From positions 6,266,508 to 6,330,507 of the forward strand of contig JAVLUZ010000056.1 in NCBI GenBank assembly GCA_036768485.1: a stretch of DNA of 64,000 nt, given 5' to 3'. Below, in pieces: positions 12,282 through 25,600 of the stretch. The notes beneath the pieces were generated by a model. That model saw only the letters and a program-made list of their open reading frames with translations. It searched no databases and was not told where the DNA came from. Position 1 is the first letter of the stretch, and each line of letters opens with the position of its first letter. The position numbers and the translations under genes are program-made. Source of the stretch: Mermis nigrescens. Its lineage: Eukaryota > Nematoda > Enoplea > Mermithida > Mermithidae.

Positions 12282-15200
12282 GATTTTTGAATCTTTTGCT
12301 CTTCATTGGCTATGAATTTGTTTTAAAACGCAGAACGCTCTCAGCCTGAAATTAATTTTAAAATGCTCTTTTGCGGCAGAGCAATATGCAATTGATCGCA
12401 CACAGGAAATACTATTTTCTTTCATTTTATGTCCATTATCTCTTAGATAAGATTCCAATGGAGGAAACAAGAATTATAATGATATGCACAAAAATTCCAA
12501 TCTATTTTTACCTTTTTTCTCGGACTAAACCTGCAGCATGCACGCACTGTTGAGGCGCACGCATGCAAAAAATCAAAGCAGATTGAGAATTTTATCTGTT
12601 TGTGTGACAAATAACGCAATATGCTAGCTGCAATCTACTTACGCCGAACGCAATCTTTCTATGGCCGAACACGCGTGGCTACGGTAGAAGTGCTTACGTT
12701 ATACTGTAGTTGGTCAATTGTAGTAGATCACAGCGGCGCTGCGTTTGCAATTTCCGTGACAAGAACTGTAATAAAACATAACTAATATTATTTATAATAC
12801 AATATATTATAATTAATATAAGTGTATTTAACTTTCAATTTTCATGACATTGTTTAAACTAATATTATAAATTATTTATTTCAATATTTTTGACCATCAA
12901 TGTATATATTTGATATCATATATTATATATTATTTATAATATAATTATTATAATCAATATATATGATTAATATTATTAATAATATTATCAATATTATTGC
13001 CCTTAACACGCGGAATAGCGTTTTTTCGGTGTTTTACATTGTATACTTTCACATAAAATCACTTTTAACGCAATGTTTTTTTCTAAAAATTTTAAAGTTT
13101 TACACAATTTTGTCCGAAAAAATCATTGAATTTCTTTGACGTTAACATAAATCTGGCGCGAAGCGCCTGAAAATTTGGGAAATTAAGGCGGATAGACGTC
13201 TAGAAGCATGATTTACTGGTTGATTTCCTGTATTTATAGCATTTGATGCGAAACATCGAAATTTTTAATTGAAAATAGAAGAAAATCCTGCAGAAATAGC
13301 TGTTTCTGCTGTTAAAATCTGTTTCGAAACCTACATGAACAGAAATTGGCTTCCAGGCAGTGTTTTTTTATACATGGTCCGTTTGTACACGCACAAAGAT
13401 GGTCCCTAAAAGTCTTTTTACATTTTGTACACACAAATTTTTGGGTACTATGATATAGTACGGTAGCGACTTTAGTATGGTAAAAACAGAGTTGTTTGAC
13501 CTGTATTAGTGTATTTTGGCTAATTCCTGTTTTTATGCGGGCAAAATCATTAAAAATTGTCTCAAAACGGCGCAAGGCGCCGGAAAATTTGACATTTTCC
13601 CTTTCAAAATGCGATTTCTGCTATTATAAAGATAAATAGGACACACAATTCCTTATTTCGGCGCGATGCCCTGATTTTTTTTGCGAATTTGAGACGTTTT
13701 TTGCGGTTTTCTCTTCCCTTAAATCTTTGTACATCAGGAAAAATCTTTGCTGAATACAAAAAAAACCGTGCCTCTAGGTCGCTAAGAAAGTAAATAAATG
13801 TCATCAATACATAGGTATCATCCAGCGCGTTGCGCCGGAAAAATTTTAGAAATTTTGGTCACTGACGGCCAAAAATCATTGCAAGTTGCATATCCATTCT
13901 TTATCTCGCCAAATATTTTTGGCCAATGGGGGACGCCGCCTCCCGCCCCCTATTAAATCCGCCCCTGCATGTTTTTCTAATTTTTCTGCGAATAATTATT
14001 ACTTATACATTGTATATTACTTTAACACTTTTGCACTTACCCTTTACACTTTACCAGCCCTAACCATTTCACTTTACAAAAGTTAACTTTGCAATATATT
14101 TTGCGGCTTTTAGTCCTGATTTTTTTATTTTAATTCAACAAATTAGGCTAATAATTTATTAAATGATTGGATTAGGTTCGAAAAAGACCTCTTTTTAGCT
14201 AATTATAATTTTGATTCTTATTTTTTCAGTCTTTTGATGGCAAATATTATTCGGGATATCGAGCTCTCCGCTTCAGAATTCGGTTGGTGCTTTCGTCATA
14301 CTGATTATTTTATAAACGAATAAAACTGTAGCTTTTTGGTTTTTGCTGAATTCTGAGGTTTCTTCACTTCATCAGTGATTTAGAATATGCTAGATGAGAT
14401 TTCTGAATGAGGTTGCACGGAAGTACATAACTTCGCAAAACAGACTTGAAAATTCAAGTTTGAGTCCTAAAAATATGGGGGGTTGGGGGTAAAAATTAGA
14501 TTTTGTGGGACGGGGATCGCTTTTGATATTTTGGCTCGAAAATGTCCAATTTGTGGCCCTTGGCGCCATGTAGCCAGGCACGTAGCTCTGGGGGAGTGGG
14601 GGGTGTAGGTCCGAATCCCCCAAAATTCAGAAAAATCGGAGAAATAGGACGTTTATTTTATGCTATTTTTGGCCTTTTTTGGGCTTAGTCCGCCCAAAAC
14701 TGGTGTTGGTCCCCTCAAAAATAGGATGACGCGCTACGTGCCCGCGTGTAGCATTATTTTTTGGCCATATTTTGCTCGATTCACTTAATTTTTTTCTCAT
14801 TTGCTCGAAATGTTTTCAATTTTTTATATTCTAAAAAGAAATAGCATCTATATCGTCTGAAAGTTCAAAAATTGGTTTTTTTGACGCGCAACCGTTGATT
14901 TTGAGCCCAAAAACCTATTTCGGAAACAAATTTCGAGTTCATCCCCCTGAATTCCCTTGCTCCAGCGTACATACCTGGGCATTGATCAAAGGGGGCGGAT
15001 TTAAGGAAGGCGGGGGCGGCCGCCCCCCCCCCGTTGGCCAAAAATAATTGGCGAGATGAAGAAAGGATATGTAATTTGCAGCAGGGGCGGATTTAGGGGG
15101 GCGGGGGGCGGCCCCCCCCATTGGCCCAAAATAGTGCGCAAAATTAAGCATTTTTAAGCGATTTTTAGCGATTTTCGGGTTAAAAGGGCTAATTTTTCCG

Positions 15201-16600
15201 CCCAAGTCAGGGTTCCGCCCCTTTCCCCCTTAGGGGTACCGCCCCCTCCTAAGGAAAATCCTAGATTCAAGCTTCTAAAGTTTCTTATGCTTTGATTTCA
15301 GAGATTTTCCACCGCTTCGCGCCAGATTTTCGCTGAAATCAAAGAAACTTAATGATTTTCTTTGAGCTAAATTGTTGAAACTTTTCAATCTTTCCTTCGG
15401 AAAACTGTTGCGCCGAAGGCGATTTTAAATAAAAGTAGACAATGCAAAACGCCGATAAGACGCTATTTCGCACGTTAAGGACAAATTTAAGCCTAGAAAA
15501 CGGAGATTTTGATATATTAATCGGCACTCGTGCATTATTTCAAGAAAAAGTAAACTTCAAACATCTAGGTTATATACATAGTCGGGCGGCTCAAAGTTCT
15601 GGGGGGGGGGCGCAAGATTTTTTCAAAGGTCCAAAAATGGCCTTAAAAATGGTAATATGGCTAAAAAACACAATTTTCAAAGGTTTCTCATCGAGCACTA
15701 TTCATTGGCATCAAAAAATTGCGAAAAAACAGAAAAAATTTCAAAAATTGGATTCTGGGGATGCATACCCCCCAAACCCCCATGCCCAGGTATGGTTATA
15801 TACCACACTTTCAAGGATTCGCCTAATAAAAGTCGCTTTTTAATTGGCTTGAAGAAAAAATAAAGATCCAAATAATCAGTAAAGTTAGGTCATATAATGG
15901 ACATTTTGGGTCCTATTTTCGACTCTTTTAGGAAAAGTCGAAGTACGCCCCCCCTCCGCTTTGGAAAATCCTAGATCCGCCACTGTTGGTCAATGGTTTT
16001 GCCCGTCTAACATTTTAAATAAAAAGTCGATGTCTTGAATCAAAAAGTGATTGACCAATCGCCAGCTTGGAAATTAATTTTCCTCATTAAAAAATGGTTA
16101 TCCTCACACCTGGGCGTGGGGGGTTCGGCGGTGCACCCCCCCCCGAGAAACCTTAATACCCCCTCCCCCAGAAACCAAAATACCCCCTCCCGAGTATTCA
16201 ATTTTTGAATTTTGTTTCGTTTTTTCGAAATTATTTGATGTCAATGGATAGTGCTCGATGAGTAACGTTGAAAAATGGTATTTTTTCCGCCGTACCACCA
16301 TTTTTGAGGCCATTTTTTGACCTTTGAAAAATCTTACACCGCTAGAATTTTGGTGCCACTCATTTATGATTATCCTGATTTAAAAGTAGGTTGATTTGGT
16401 CCAGAAAGTAGCTGTTTGGGTCCGAACATGGATTTGCCTAATTGAAAAACAATGGTTATTTCGTACTGTTTAAGAAGTCGTTGTCTATGTCCAACAGTGG
16501 GATTTACAGGCTTTTCCGTTCAAATGATCCCTTCTTTCTGTCCAACTTTTGGCTCTCCCTGTACTCTTGACGGGCTGAAAAAGCACATTGCCTAGGTGTC

Positions 16601-16660
<60 letters not shown>

Positions 16661-19600
16661 TGCATGTGATGTGTTATATGCACATGTGGGCATGGGGTGG
16701 GGGTTATGGATGTATGCACCCCTCCCCAGAAAGCCGAATACCCTCCCCCTCAGAAACTAAACTACCCCCCCCCCAGAATTTAATTTTTTGAAATTTTTCT
16801 CCGTTTTTCTCGCAATTTTTAGATGCCAATGGATACTGCTCGATGAAAAACGTTGAAAAATTGTGTTTTTTCGCCATACCACCATTTTAAGACCATTTTT
16901 CTACCTTTGAAAAATCTTGCTCACCCACTCCCTCCCAGAATTTTGGTGCTGCCCACCTATGGTCATCTGTGATTCTGACTTACCCTGTACATCCTAAAAA
17001 TTGAATATTTTACGCATTATTGCAATTTTTCATAATTTTACCATCAGCGAACCCTTCAGAAGATGGGTACTGCCCATCTGTGGTCTTCTAATTGAGCTTT
17101 TTGTCGCCGGTTTTGATTCAAAACTGAATGATTTGTGGCAGGCAAACACGTTGAGGTTTGGCTGGCTCTTACAGGTTGAAAAATTGGGTCATTTTCTGTG
17201 GAAAATAAAATATATTGATGGCCTGTAACTGATGAAAATCAAAACTTCTCTGTGAAGCTGCTCCAAATAATCGAGAAACAGTAATTGAGATAGCTTTTGC
17301 GCTATTTCAGCATTCGTATCGGCTTTTCAGGCCATTTTGGCTCAAAGGACTGGCTCACCCTTAAGCATACTTATTGTTATGGCTCAACTGGGGGAGGGGG
17401 GCTAGAGCTAAAATCGGGAAACTTTTCAATTTGCTTTTTTTGGGGGCTTAAAAATGGTAGAAATTGCGTCGAACAGTGGCGATCCAGGATTTCCCTTCCC
17501 TAAGGGGGCGGAACCATACGTGGGCAGCAAGAAAATTCTGGGAGGTCCAAGATTTTTTGAAGGTCAAAAAATGGCCTTAAAAATGGTGGTATGGCGATAA
17601 AAACACCATTTTTCGACGTTTCTCATCAAGCACTATCCATTGGCATCAAAAAATTGCGAAAAAACGAAAAAATTTTCAAAAATTGAATTCTGGGGGGGGG
17701 GGTATTTTGATTTCTGGGGGGGGTCTTTTTGGCTTCTGGGGGGGGGGGGCTCCAGACCCCCCAGACCCCCCACGCCCATGTGTGGGCGGAACCCTGACTT
17801 GGGCGGAAAAATTAGCCATTTTAACCCGAAAATCGCTAAAAATCCTCAATTTTGCGCACTATTTTGGGCCAATGGGGGGTGCGACTCGCCCCCCCCCCCG
17901 CCCCCCCCCTAAATCCGCCCCTGGCGTCGAAAATATCATTTTGCTCATCTCCGACGATGCTCTGTCTTTCTTGAACATAAAAACATTGTAAAATTTTGAA
18001 AAATATCAAAAACGTTAGTGTATATTAAACAAAATTGATTGAAAAAGTGTGTGTACGGCACGAAGCGTCGGAACATCTACACTTTTACGCAAACGAATAG
18101 CTTAAAACGCTTAATACAGCAGCTTCTCTGGGAATTTTTAGGAAAATTGCGAATTCTGATGGGGGAGGGTGAAAAAATTTATGTGGGCGAAAACCCCTCT
18201 GTGAGGTCGAAATTCCCATACCCCACCCAAATTATGTATTACAGTAGCTAGGTCAGCCATTGTGGGGAGGGAGGGAGGAAGGGTAAACTAACTGCATTCC
18301 TCGCCTATAGCGGCAAAAAGACTAAAAGTGTCCTTAAACGGGTTTTTAAAAAACCGGAGGGGGTTTAGAAGATTCAATACTTTGGGATGGGAATTTATTT
18401 ATAATCATTTATTTAATTTGATCATAATTAATTTATTTACGAAAATTATTTACTTATCGAAATAAATAAATATTTATTCATTAAAATCCCATCCTTATCC
18501 TCCTGGCACATCTAGGCATAGGTGAGCGGCACCAAAGTTCTGGGGTGGGGGTGCAAGATTTTTCAAAGGTTAAGAAATGGCCTTAAAAATGGTGGTATGG
18601 CGAAAAAACACCATTTTTTAGCGTTTCTCATCGAGCACTATCCGTTGGCTTTAAAAAATTGCGAAGAAAAGAAAAAATTTTTAAAAATTGAATTTGGGGG
18701 GGGAGGGTGTATTTTGGTTCCTGAAGGTGCATGCCCCCTAAACCACCTCACGCCCAGGTATGCATGTAGGCGCCGTTATCCTGCCCCTTAAAACGCTCGA
18801 TATTTGCCAACCCACAATTTCAGGCCTTACGATTTTACCAAGGACGCCATATCACGCCGACGTGTTTCGGTCGTTTAGTTGGAGTGCTAATGTGTGTGGT
18901 CGAAAATTGTGGTATTTAACCCCACCTGGCAAGGAAATCTCATTTTTAAATAAAACGGATGCCAGCGTTGATATTAGAAAATTCGAAAATACGAAACAAT
19001 TTAACGGCGTAATTCAAGTAGAACAAAAACCCGGCGAAATCATATTCGTTCCGTCGAATTGGTTTCACCAAGTTCATAATTTGGTGAGCGATTAAGCGGT
19101 TGGAAAATTTTCGGGGAAAATTGGGTTATTTCAAGCAGATAAGGGCGACCGTTTGATTCGTGGAAATATTAGTTATATTAGTTAGAAATATTAGTATATT
19201 AGAAATATTAGTCGAAATATCAAAAAAATTTAAAATAATTCAAAAATTATCAAAAATTCCAAATCGACATCGAAAGCTCAGCGTGTCGAAAAAAGATCTC
19301 GGCAATGCAGTGCAATGGGATCTTGCCATTCCCCATTACAAGCATAGGTGGGCGGCACCAAGTTCTGGGGGTGCACGATTTTTTCAAGGGTCAAAAAATG
19401 GCCTTAAAAATTGTGGTATGGCGAAAACGAACACCATTTTTCAACGTTTCTCATCAAGCACTATCCATTGGCATCAAAAAATTGCAAAAAAAAAACAAAA
19501 AAAAATCAAAAATTGAATTCTGGTTTGTATTTTGGTTTCTGGGAAAGGAGGGTATTTTGGTTTCTGGGGTGCACCCCCAAACCCCACCACGCCCAGAGTA

Positions 19601-22600
19601 TGGTTACAAGTGTGTATGGTCATGCACAGACATGCATAGCATTGAAGTTCTGCTGGTGAAACCATAGTTTTTCTCTAAAGTGTTGTTTCTGGCCAGGGGC
19701 GGATTTAAGGGGAGGGGGCTGGGGGGCGGCCACGCCCCCTATCCCATTGGCCAAAAATATTCGGCAAGATAAAGGATGTAAATGTCATTTGTAATGATTT
19801 TTAGCCCGTCAGTGATGTTAAAGAAAGTACATTTATTTACTTTCTTTCGCGATGGAACCAATTTTTTGCTCATGGAATATCAAGAGCAGGAACAGCTATT
19901 TCAGCATAGATTTCTTCTTCTTGCGAGCATGACTTTCAAAAAATTCCGACCTTCGGCGTCGAATGCTGCAAATATAGGAAATAAAGCGGTAAATCGAGCT
20001 GCTAAACATTCTTTAGCCTAAATTTCACAATTTTCAATTTCGCTAAGACCAAAGAAATTTAATGATTTTTCCGCACAAAATTGTCAAAAATTTCAAAATT
20101 TTTTGGAAAAAACTGTGTCAAAAGTGATTTTAAGTGAAAGTAGACAATGCCAAACGCCCAAAAAAAACGCTATTTGGAAAGTGAAGGGCAAATTTTTTAG
20201 ACCTGTTTTTAGTTGTTTGTACTTTTCTGAAAAGTTGGGGTACCACCATGCGTGGGCAGCAGAAGCTTCTGGGAGAGTGCAAGATTTTTCTAAGGTCAAA
20301 AATAACCTTAACAATGGTGGTATGGCGTAAAAAAGACAATTTTTCGATGTTTCTTATCAGGCACTATCCATTGGCATCAAAATTGCGGAAAAAACAAAAA
20401 GAATTTCCAAAAATTGAATTCTGGGGGGATATTTTGATTCCTGGGGGTTTTTCAGTTTCTCGGGGGGCGCATACCCACAAACCCCCTTCCCCCACGCCCA
20501 GGTATGGGTACCACACCCTGTAGGAAAATCCTAGATTGCCACTGTTCCTAGCTCAAAGAACACCGTTTTTGGCGCTTTACGATGTTTTTGTTTAGAACAT
20601 GAAGACAAATTACAAAAATTGGATAAAAATTTCAAAAAATTCGATTAAATCGAATTTTAATAATGGAATTGCGCGCTATTGTAATAAAAACTTTGTTCTT
20701 GCTTGAATAATGCTACCAAAATCCTTGCTAACTACTTAATTTATTTTTAGAAAGATTGAATAATTAACAAAGCTTAGAATTCAAAAATTTTCTTGATACA
20801 GCAGTAAGCCTTGCGTTTGACAAATAACAAATGTAAAATCGGTCTAAATATGTATCTTATGCATAACATTATATTGGAAGCAAGGCATGTTGTTAGTGTA
20901 TAAGCCCAGGCCCGGGCCCGGTACCAAGCCCGGCAGCAAAGCCCAGGCCCGGGCCTAGTATCTTTTGAGCCCAGTCAATCACTGAATGCGTCCCCTACAA
21001 TTGTCCCCACTGTTATTTGTCCCAACCACAATTCGTCCCTCCACAATGCGTCCCTCACAATTGTTACCGCCGCTATTTGTCCCAACCTCTATTTGTCCCT
21101 CCACTATGCGTCCCCTACAATTGTCCCTGCCGCTATTTGTCTTAACCACAATTCGTCCCTCCGCAATGCGTCCCTCACAATTGTCCCCGTCACTATTCGT
21201 CCCAACCACAATTTGTCCCAACCACAATTCGTCCCTCCACAATGCATCCCTCACAATCATCCCCGCCGCTATTCGTCCCAACCACAATTCATCCCTCCAC
21301 AATGCATCCCTCACAATTGTCCCCACCACTATTGTCCCAACCACAATTCGTCCCTTCACAATGCGTCCCCTACAATTGTCCCTGCCGCTATTCATCCCAA
21401 CCACAATTTGTCCCTCCACAATGTGTCCCTCACAATCGTCCCCACTGCTATTTGTCCCAACGACAATTTGTCCCTCCACAATGCGTCCCCCCACAATCAT
21501 CCCCGCTGCTATTCATCCCAACCACAATTTGTCCCTCCACAATGCGTCCCCTACAATCGTCCCTGCCACTATTCGTCCCAACCACAATTTGACCCTCCAC
21601 AATGCGTCCCTCACAATCGTCCCTGCCACTATTTGTCCCAACCACAATTCGTCCCTCCACAATGCGTCCCCTACAATCGTCCCCGCCGCTATTCGTCCCA
21701 ACCACAATTCGTCCCTCCACAATGCATCCCTCACAATCGTCCCTGCCGCTATTCATCTTAACCACAATTTGTTCCTCCACAATGTGTCCCTCACAATTGT
21801 CCCTGCCACTATTCATCCCAACCACAATTCGTCCCTCCACAATGCGTCCCCTACCATTGCCCCCGCCGCTATTTGTCCCAACCACAATTTGTCCCTCTAC
21901 AATGCGTCCCTCACAATCGTCCCCGCCGCTATTCATCCCAACCACAATTCGTCCCTCCACAATGTGTCCCCCACAATTGTCCCCACTGCTATTTGTCCCT
22001 CCACAAGGCGTCCCCCACAATTGTCCCCGCCGCTATTTGTCCCAATGACAATTTATCCCTCCACAATGTGTCCCCCACAATCGTCCCCGCCGCTATTTGT
22101 CCCAACCACAATTTGTCCCTCCACAATGCTTCCCCCACAATCGTCCCCTGCCACTATTCGATCCCAACCACAATTCGTCCCTCCACAATGCGTCCCCCCA
22201 CAATTATCCCCACTGCTATTCGTCCCAACCACAATTCGTCCCTTCACAATTCGTCCCCTTGAATGCATTTTTCATTTATATGTCGAAAATCCCTTTTGAA
22301 GAATCTTGTCGTTTCTAAAAAGGACTTCTGCGTTTTCACATATAGCTTCCCATGTAACTCTCGTCTAACTTTATCATCAAACTTATTTTTGTATACTTAT
22401 CTATGCGTTGATCAAACAGATTATACTATGATGATTTGAGATGCAATTTGCTTGCTAGTGATGCTTAGCAGATGTTTGAGTAAGAAGTATGCATTAGTCT
22501 CAGCCATACCTGGGCATGGGAGTTGGGGTATGAACCACCCCCCCCAGGAACCAAAATACCCCTAGAATTTAATTTTTGAAATTTTTTTTCATTTACAGTG

Positions 22601-25600
22601 GTTTTTTGATACCAATGGATAGTGCTCGATGAGAAACGTTGAAAAATGGTGTTTTTTCGCCATACCACGATTTTTAAGGCAATTTTTTTGACTTATTTCT
22701 TGCACCCCCCCCCCCCCGCAGAGCTTTGGTGCCGTCCACCTATGGTCTCAGCGCGGCGATTAACAATGGTATTTAATGAAGTAGGTTCAATTGCGTTTTA
22801 GTAGACATTCGACTGTTTCAACTCTACAAGATATTGTGTGAGACACAAACGTGCGTCTATTAATGCCGCAAAACGCTGCACCTGCGTGAAAATTATGTAA
22901 ATTCCACGAATTAAAATATTTTCAACATAATGCGTCATGTCATACCACCTGTCAAATAGCGTCGCACTTTTTTCGACTTGGGTGGTCACCACACATGGGC
23001 GTGGGGGTTTGGAGGGGTATGCAACCCCCAGAAGTTGAAATATCCCACCCCCAGAAATTAAAATTTGAAATTTTTTGCTTTTTTAGCAATTTTTGATGCC
23101 ATTGGATAGTGCTCGATGAGAAACGTCAAAAAATGGTGTTTTTCCGCCATACGACCACTTTTAAGACCATTTTTTTATTTTTGAAAATTTTTTTCACCTC
23201 CCCCTAGAATTTCGGTGCTGCCCACCTATGTTGGTCACTGCGTCTGGCAATATTTTTTACGACTGTGCTAGTCAGTGGCGGATCCAGGATTTTCCTTAGG
23301 GGGGGGCGGTATCCCAAAGGGTGGGGCGGAACCCTGACTTGGGCGGAAAAATTAGCTGTTTTAACCCGTCAATGCTAAACATCGATCAAAAATCATTAAT
23401 TTTGCGCACTATTTTGGGCCAATGGTGGGCGAGGCGACCCCCCTGCCCCCACCCCTAAATCCGCCTCTGGTGCTAGTCTCGATGTGTTTTTTGTTGAGCT
23501 GATTGCATCTCATTGATCATCAATTCATCTAATCAAGATTATCACGTAGATACGTAGTATAGGTATAAATTACACTCTTAAATGAAAATACGAATATCTC
23601 GTAAAAAACGCCTAATTTGCGAAAACGACAAAATTCTTCAGAAGGATTTGCACCATTTGACTGAGAATGCGTTTTAGGGACGAATTCATACATGGGCAGC
23701 AAGAAAATTCTGGGGGTTGCAAGATTTTTTGAAGGTCAAAAAATGGCCTAAAAATGGTGGTATGGCGATAAAAACACCATCTTTCGACGTTTGTCATCAA
23801 GCACTATCCATTGGCATCAAAAAATTGCGGAAAAAACGAAAAAAATTTCAAAAATTGAATTCTGAGGGGGGTAATTTTAATTTCTGGGGGGTATTTTGGT
23901 TTCTGGGGGGGGGGGGGTGTATACCTCCAGAGCCCCCTTCCACGCCCAGGTGTGGACGAATTGTGGCGGGGACGATTTATTGATGGTCGAATTGTGGGGG
24001 ACGAATTGTACTTGGGACGAGTTGTGGGGACGAATTTTTGCTTGGGACGAATTGTAGGGGACGAATTGTGCTTGGGACGAGTTGGGGATGAATTGTGATG
24101 GGGACGAATTGTGATGGGGACGAATTGTGGGACGAAGTGTGAGGTAAGAATTGTGGGAATAAATTGTTGGTTTAGACTTTCCATATCCCCATTTTTGGAA
24201 GTAAATAATTTGAGCAAAGTTGGTTAGAAATGGAATGAAAATGCGAAGAATAAAACGCAAAGCAAAAAAATTTATTCAAGGCAAAATCGTATGCAACGTG
24301 TTCTATCGTGCGCATAATTGATTGATACACAAGCTGCTTCTAATTTGCCCTCCTTTTTTATCTCACGGAAATTCTTTTAGACTAGTAAAGGTTAGAGAAT
24401 AAAAACAAAGTTAGGGATTAAAAAAACCCCGAAAATTAAAAACTTAAACAATTTGAAAACATTTAAAAAATCTGTAATAAGGCCCATAACAATTGTATTT
24501 GTGGTTTTGTGGTACCATTATTATGACTGGCTTTAATATCGCACTTATTCTACTTCTCATATTTAATTAAGAATTGTTCGTGTTTCGTAGATCAGTTTCG
24601 AATCCATTTCAAGAAAATTGTTCGTAATTAATTAAAGACTATGTAGGAGTATGTCTGAAGTATTATGAAACATAAACATTGGCAAATTTTTCTGTTCTGC
24701 AATCAGGAGAGAGGATGAATTTTTTCATTTTGATGCGCCAAGAATAGAGTATGCAGATGAATAAATATGAATTGGAATAAAAAATGTAAAACATTTGAAC
24801 GGATAAAATAATGGAACAAAATGAAGAATAGTGGATACAGACAAATGTAATATAAATGAGATGAATGTAAAAAATAAAGGAGTAAAATAATATTAAAGCC
24901 AGATGAAAGACATAAATGACAGATAAGTAAGAATTAAAAGTATATAAAACATGAAATAATACAACGTTCAAAAGTAGATTTTTCTATTTCTCCACATTGT
25001 GACCATTGTAATTACAAGTGGGCGTGGGGAGGAATAGGGAGTTTTAGACCCCAGAATCCGGTAGACCCTTCAAAAATGGGTTGACCGCAGAACTGAATTT
25101 TTGGGCGTTTTTTTTGGTGATTTTTGTCAGTTTTACACCACCAGACCCCAGAATTCGGTCGCTGTCCATATATGATTGTAAATGTTATAACGACTGATGA
25201 GGCCATAGATGTGACGTGGGTAGAGGATCTTCCCACCCAAAGTCGAATGTCCCCCATCCCTCCAGAGCCAGAAAATTTTTGACCCATTCCCGATTTTGGA
25301 AAAAATTTTTTGTTAGTTTTAAGGCGTTTTTTAGCCATTTTGGCTGAAAATTGGAGGTCATTCACCCCCTCCAGAAAAATTGGCCTGGGCCCCATACCCG
25401 AAATTTTGAGCTGTTAAATGTATGCATGAGACAATTTTTTCTCTAAAAGTTCGAACAACTTGCTTTTGTTTTTAAGTTTTATTTGTTTTTTGTTTTATTT
25501 CGATTTTTTTGTTCTTAATTATATTTTTTCTATTTATAATGTGTTTTTTCTTTCTTTTTTCTCAACTTTGGCCTTCAATCACATGTATTCTTCGTTAAAT

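Larger units (their letters stand above)
9925..12910. mobile_element. 3-kb foldback element with long inverted arms
   Basis: The left arm, 9925-10020 plus 10330-10830, reappears inverted at 12280-12765 plus 12820-12910. Outermost words are catcgatggtcaaaaat on the left and atttttgaccatcaatg on the right. Inner words include gatcaattgcacattgct and agcaatatgcaattgatc. The arms are mostly identical over about 600 bases but are broken by AT/TA microsatellites. The ~1.4-kb spacer (10831-12279) has a 132-codon minus-strand frame (10815-11213) that I do not recognise. Confidence 0.85.
14990..15985. mobile_element. Composite family-D hAT-like element with nested insertions
   Basis: Starts agggggcggatttaagg and ends cctagatccgccactg. 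Flanks ttgatcaa (14982-14989) and ttggtcaa (15986-15993) match at 7 of 8. Inside lie a family A copy (about 15082-15269) and a family B copy (15577-15794). The body at 15300-15500 (aatgcaaaacgcc, cgctattt) matches 20040-20190 in the sister element. Confidence 0.65.

Noticed and set aside
13312..13807. Cysteine-containing minus-strand frames (87 and 67 codons) as a zinc-finger gene
   Set aside because: Same family D repeat text. The cysteines are not in a conserved spacing, and the other copies have stops.
15442..15863. 133- and 68-codon frames
   Set aside because: They span family D and family B transposon sequence. Similar short frames occur in nearly every family B copy.
20986..22299. 437-codon open frame on the plus strand, with 173- and 190-codon frames on the minus strand
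   Set aside because: They lie entirely in the 60-bp minisatellite. Several frames are open on both strands at once and the protein is a short repeat, as expected of a stop-free unit.
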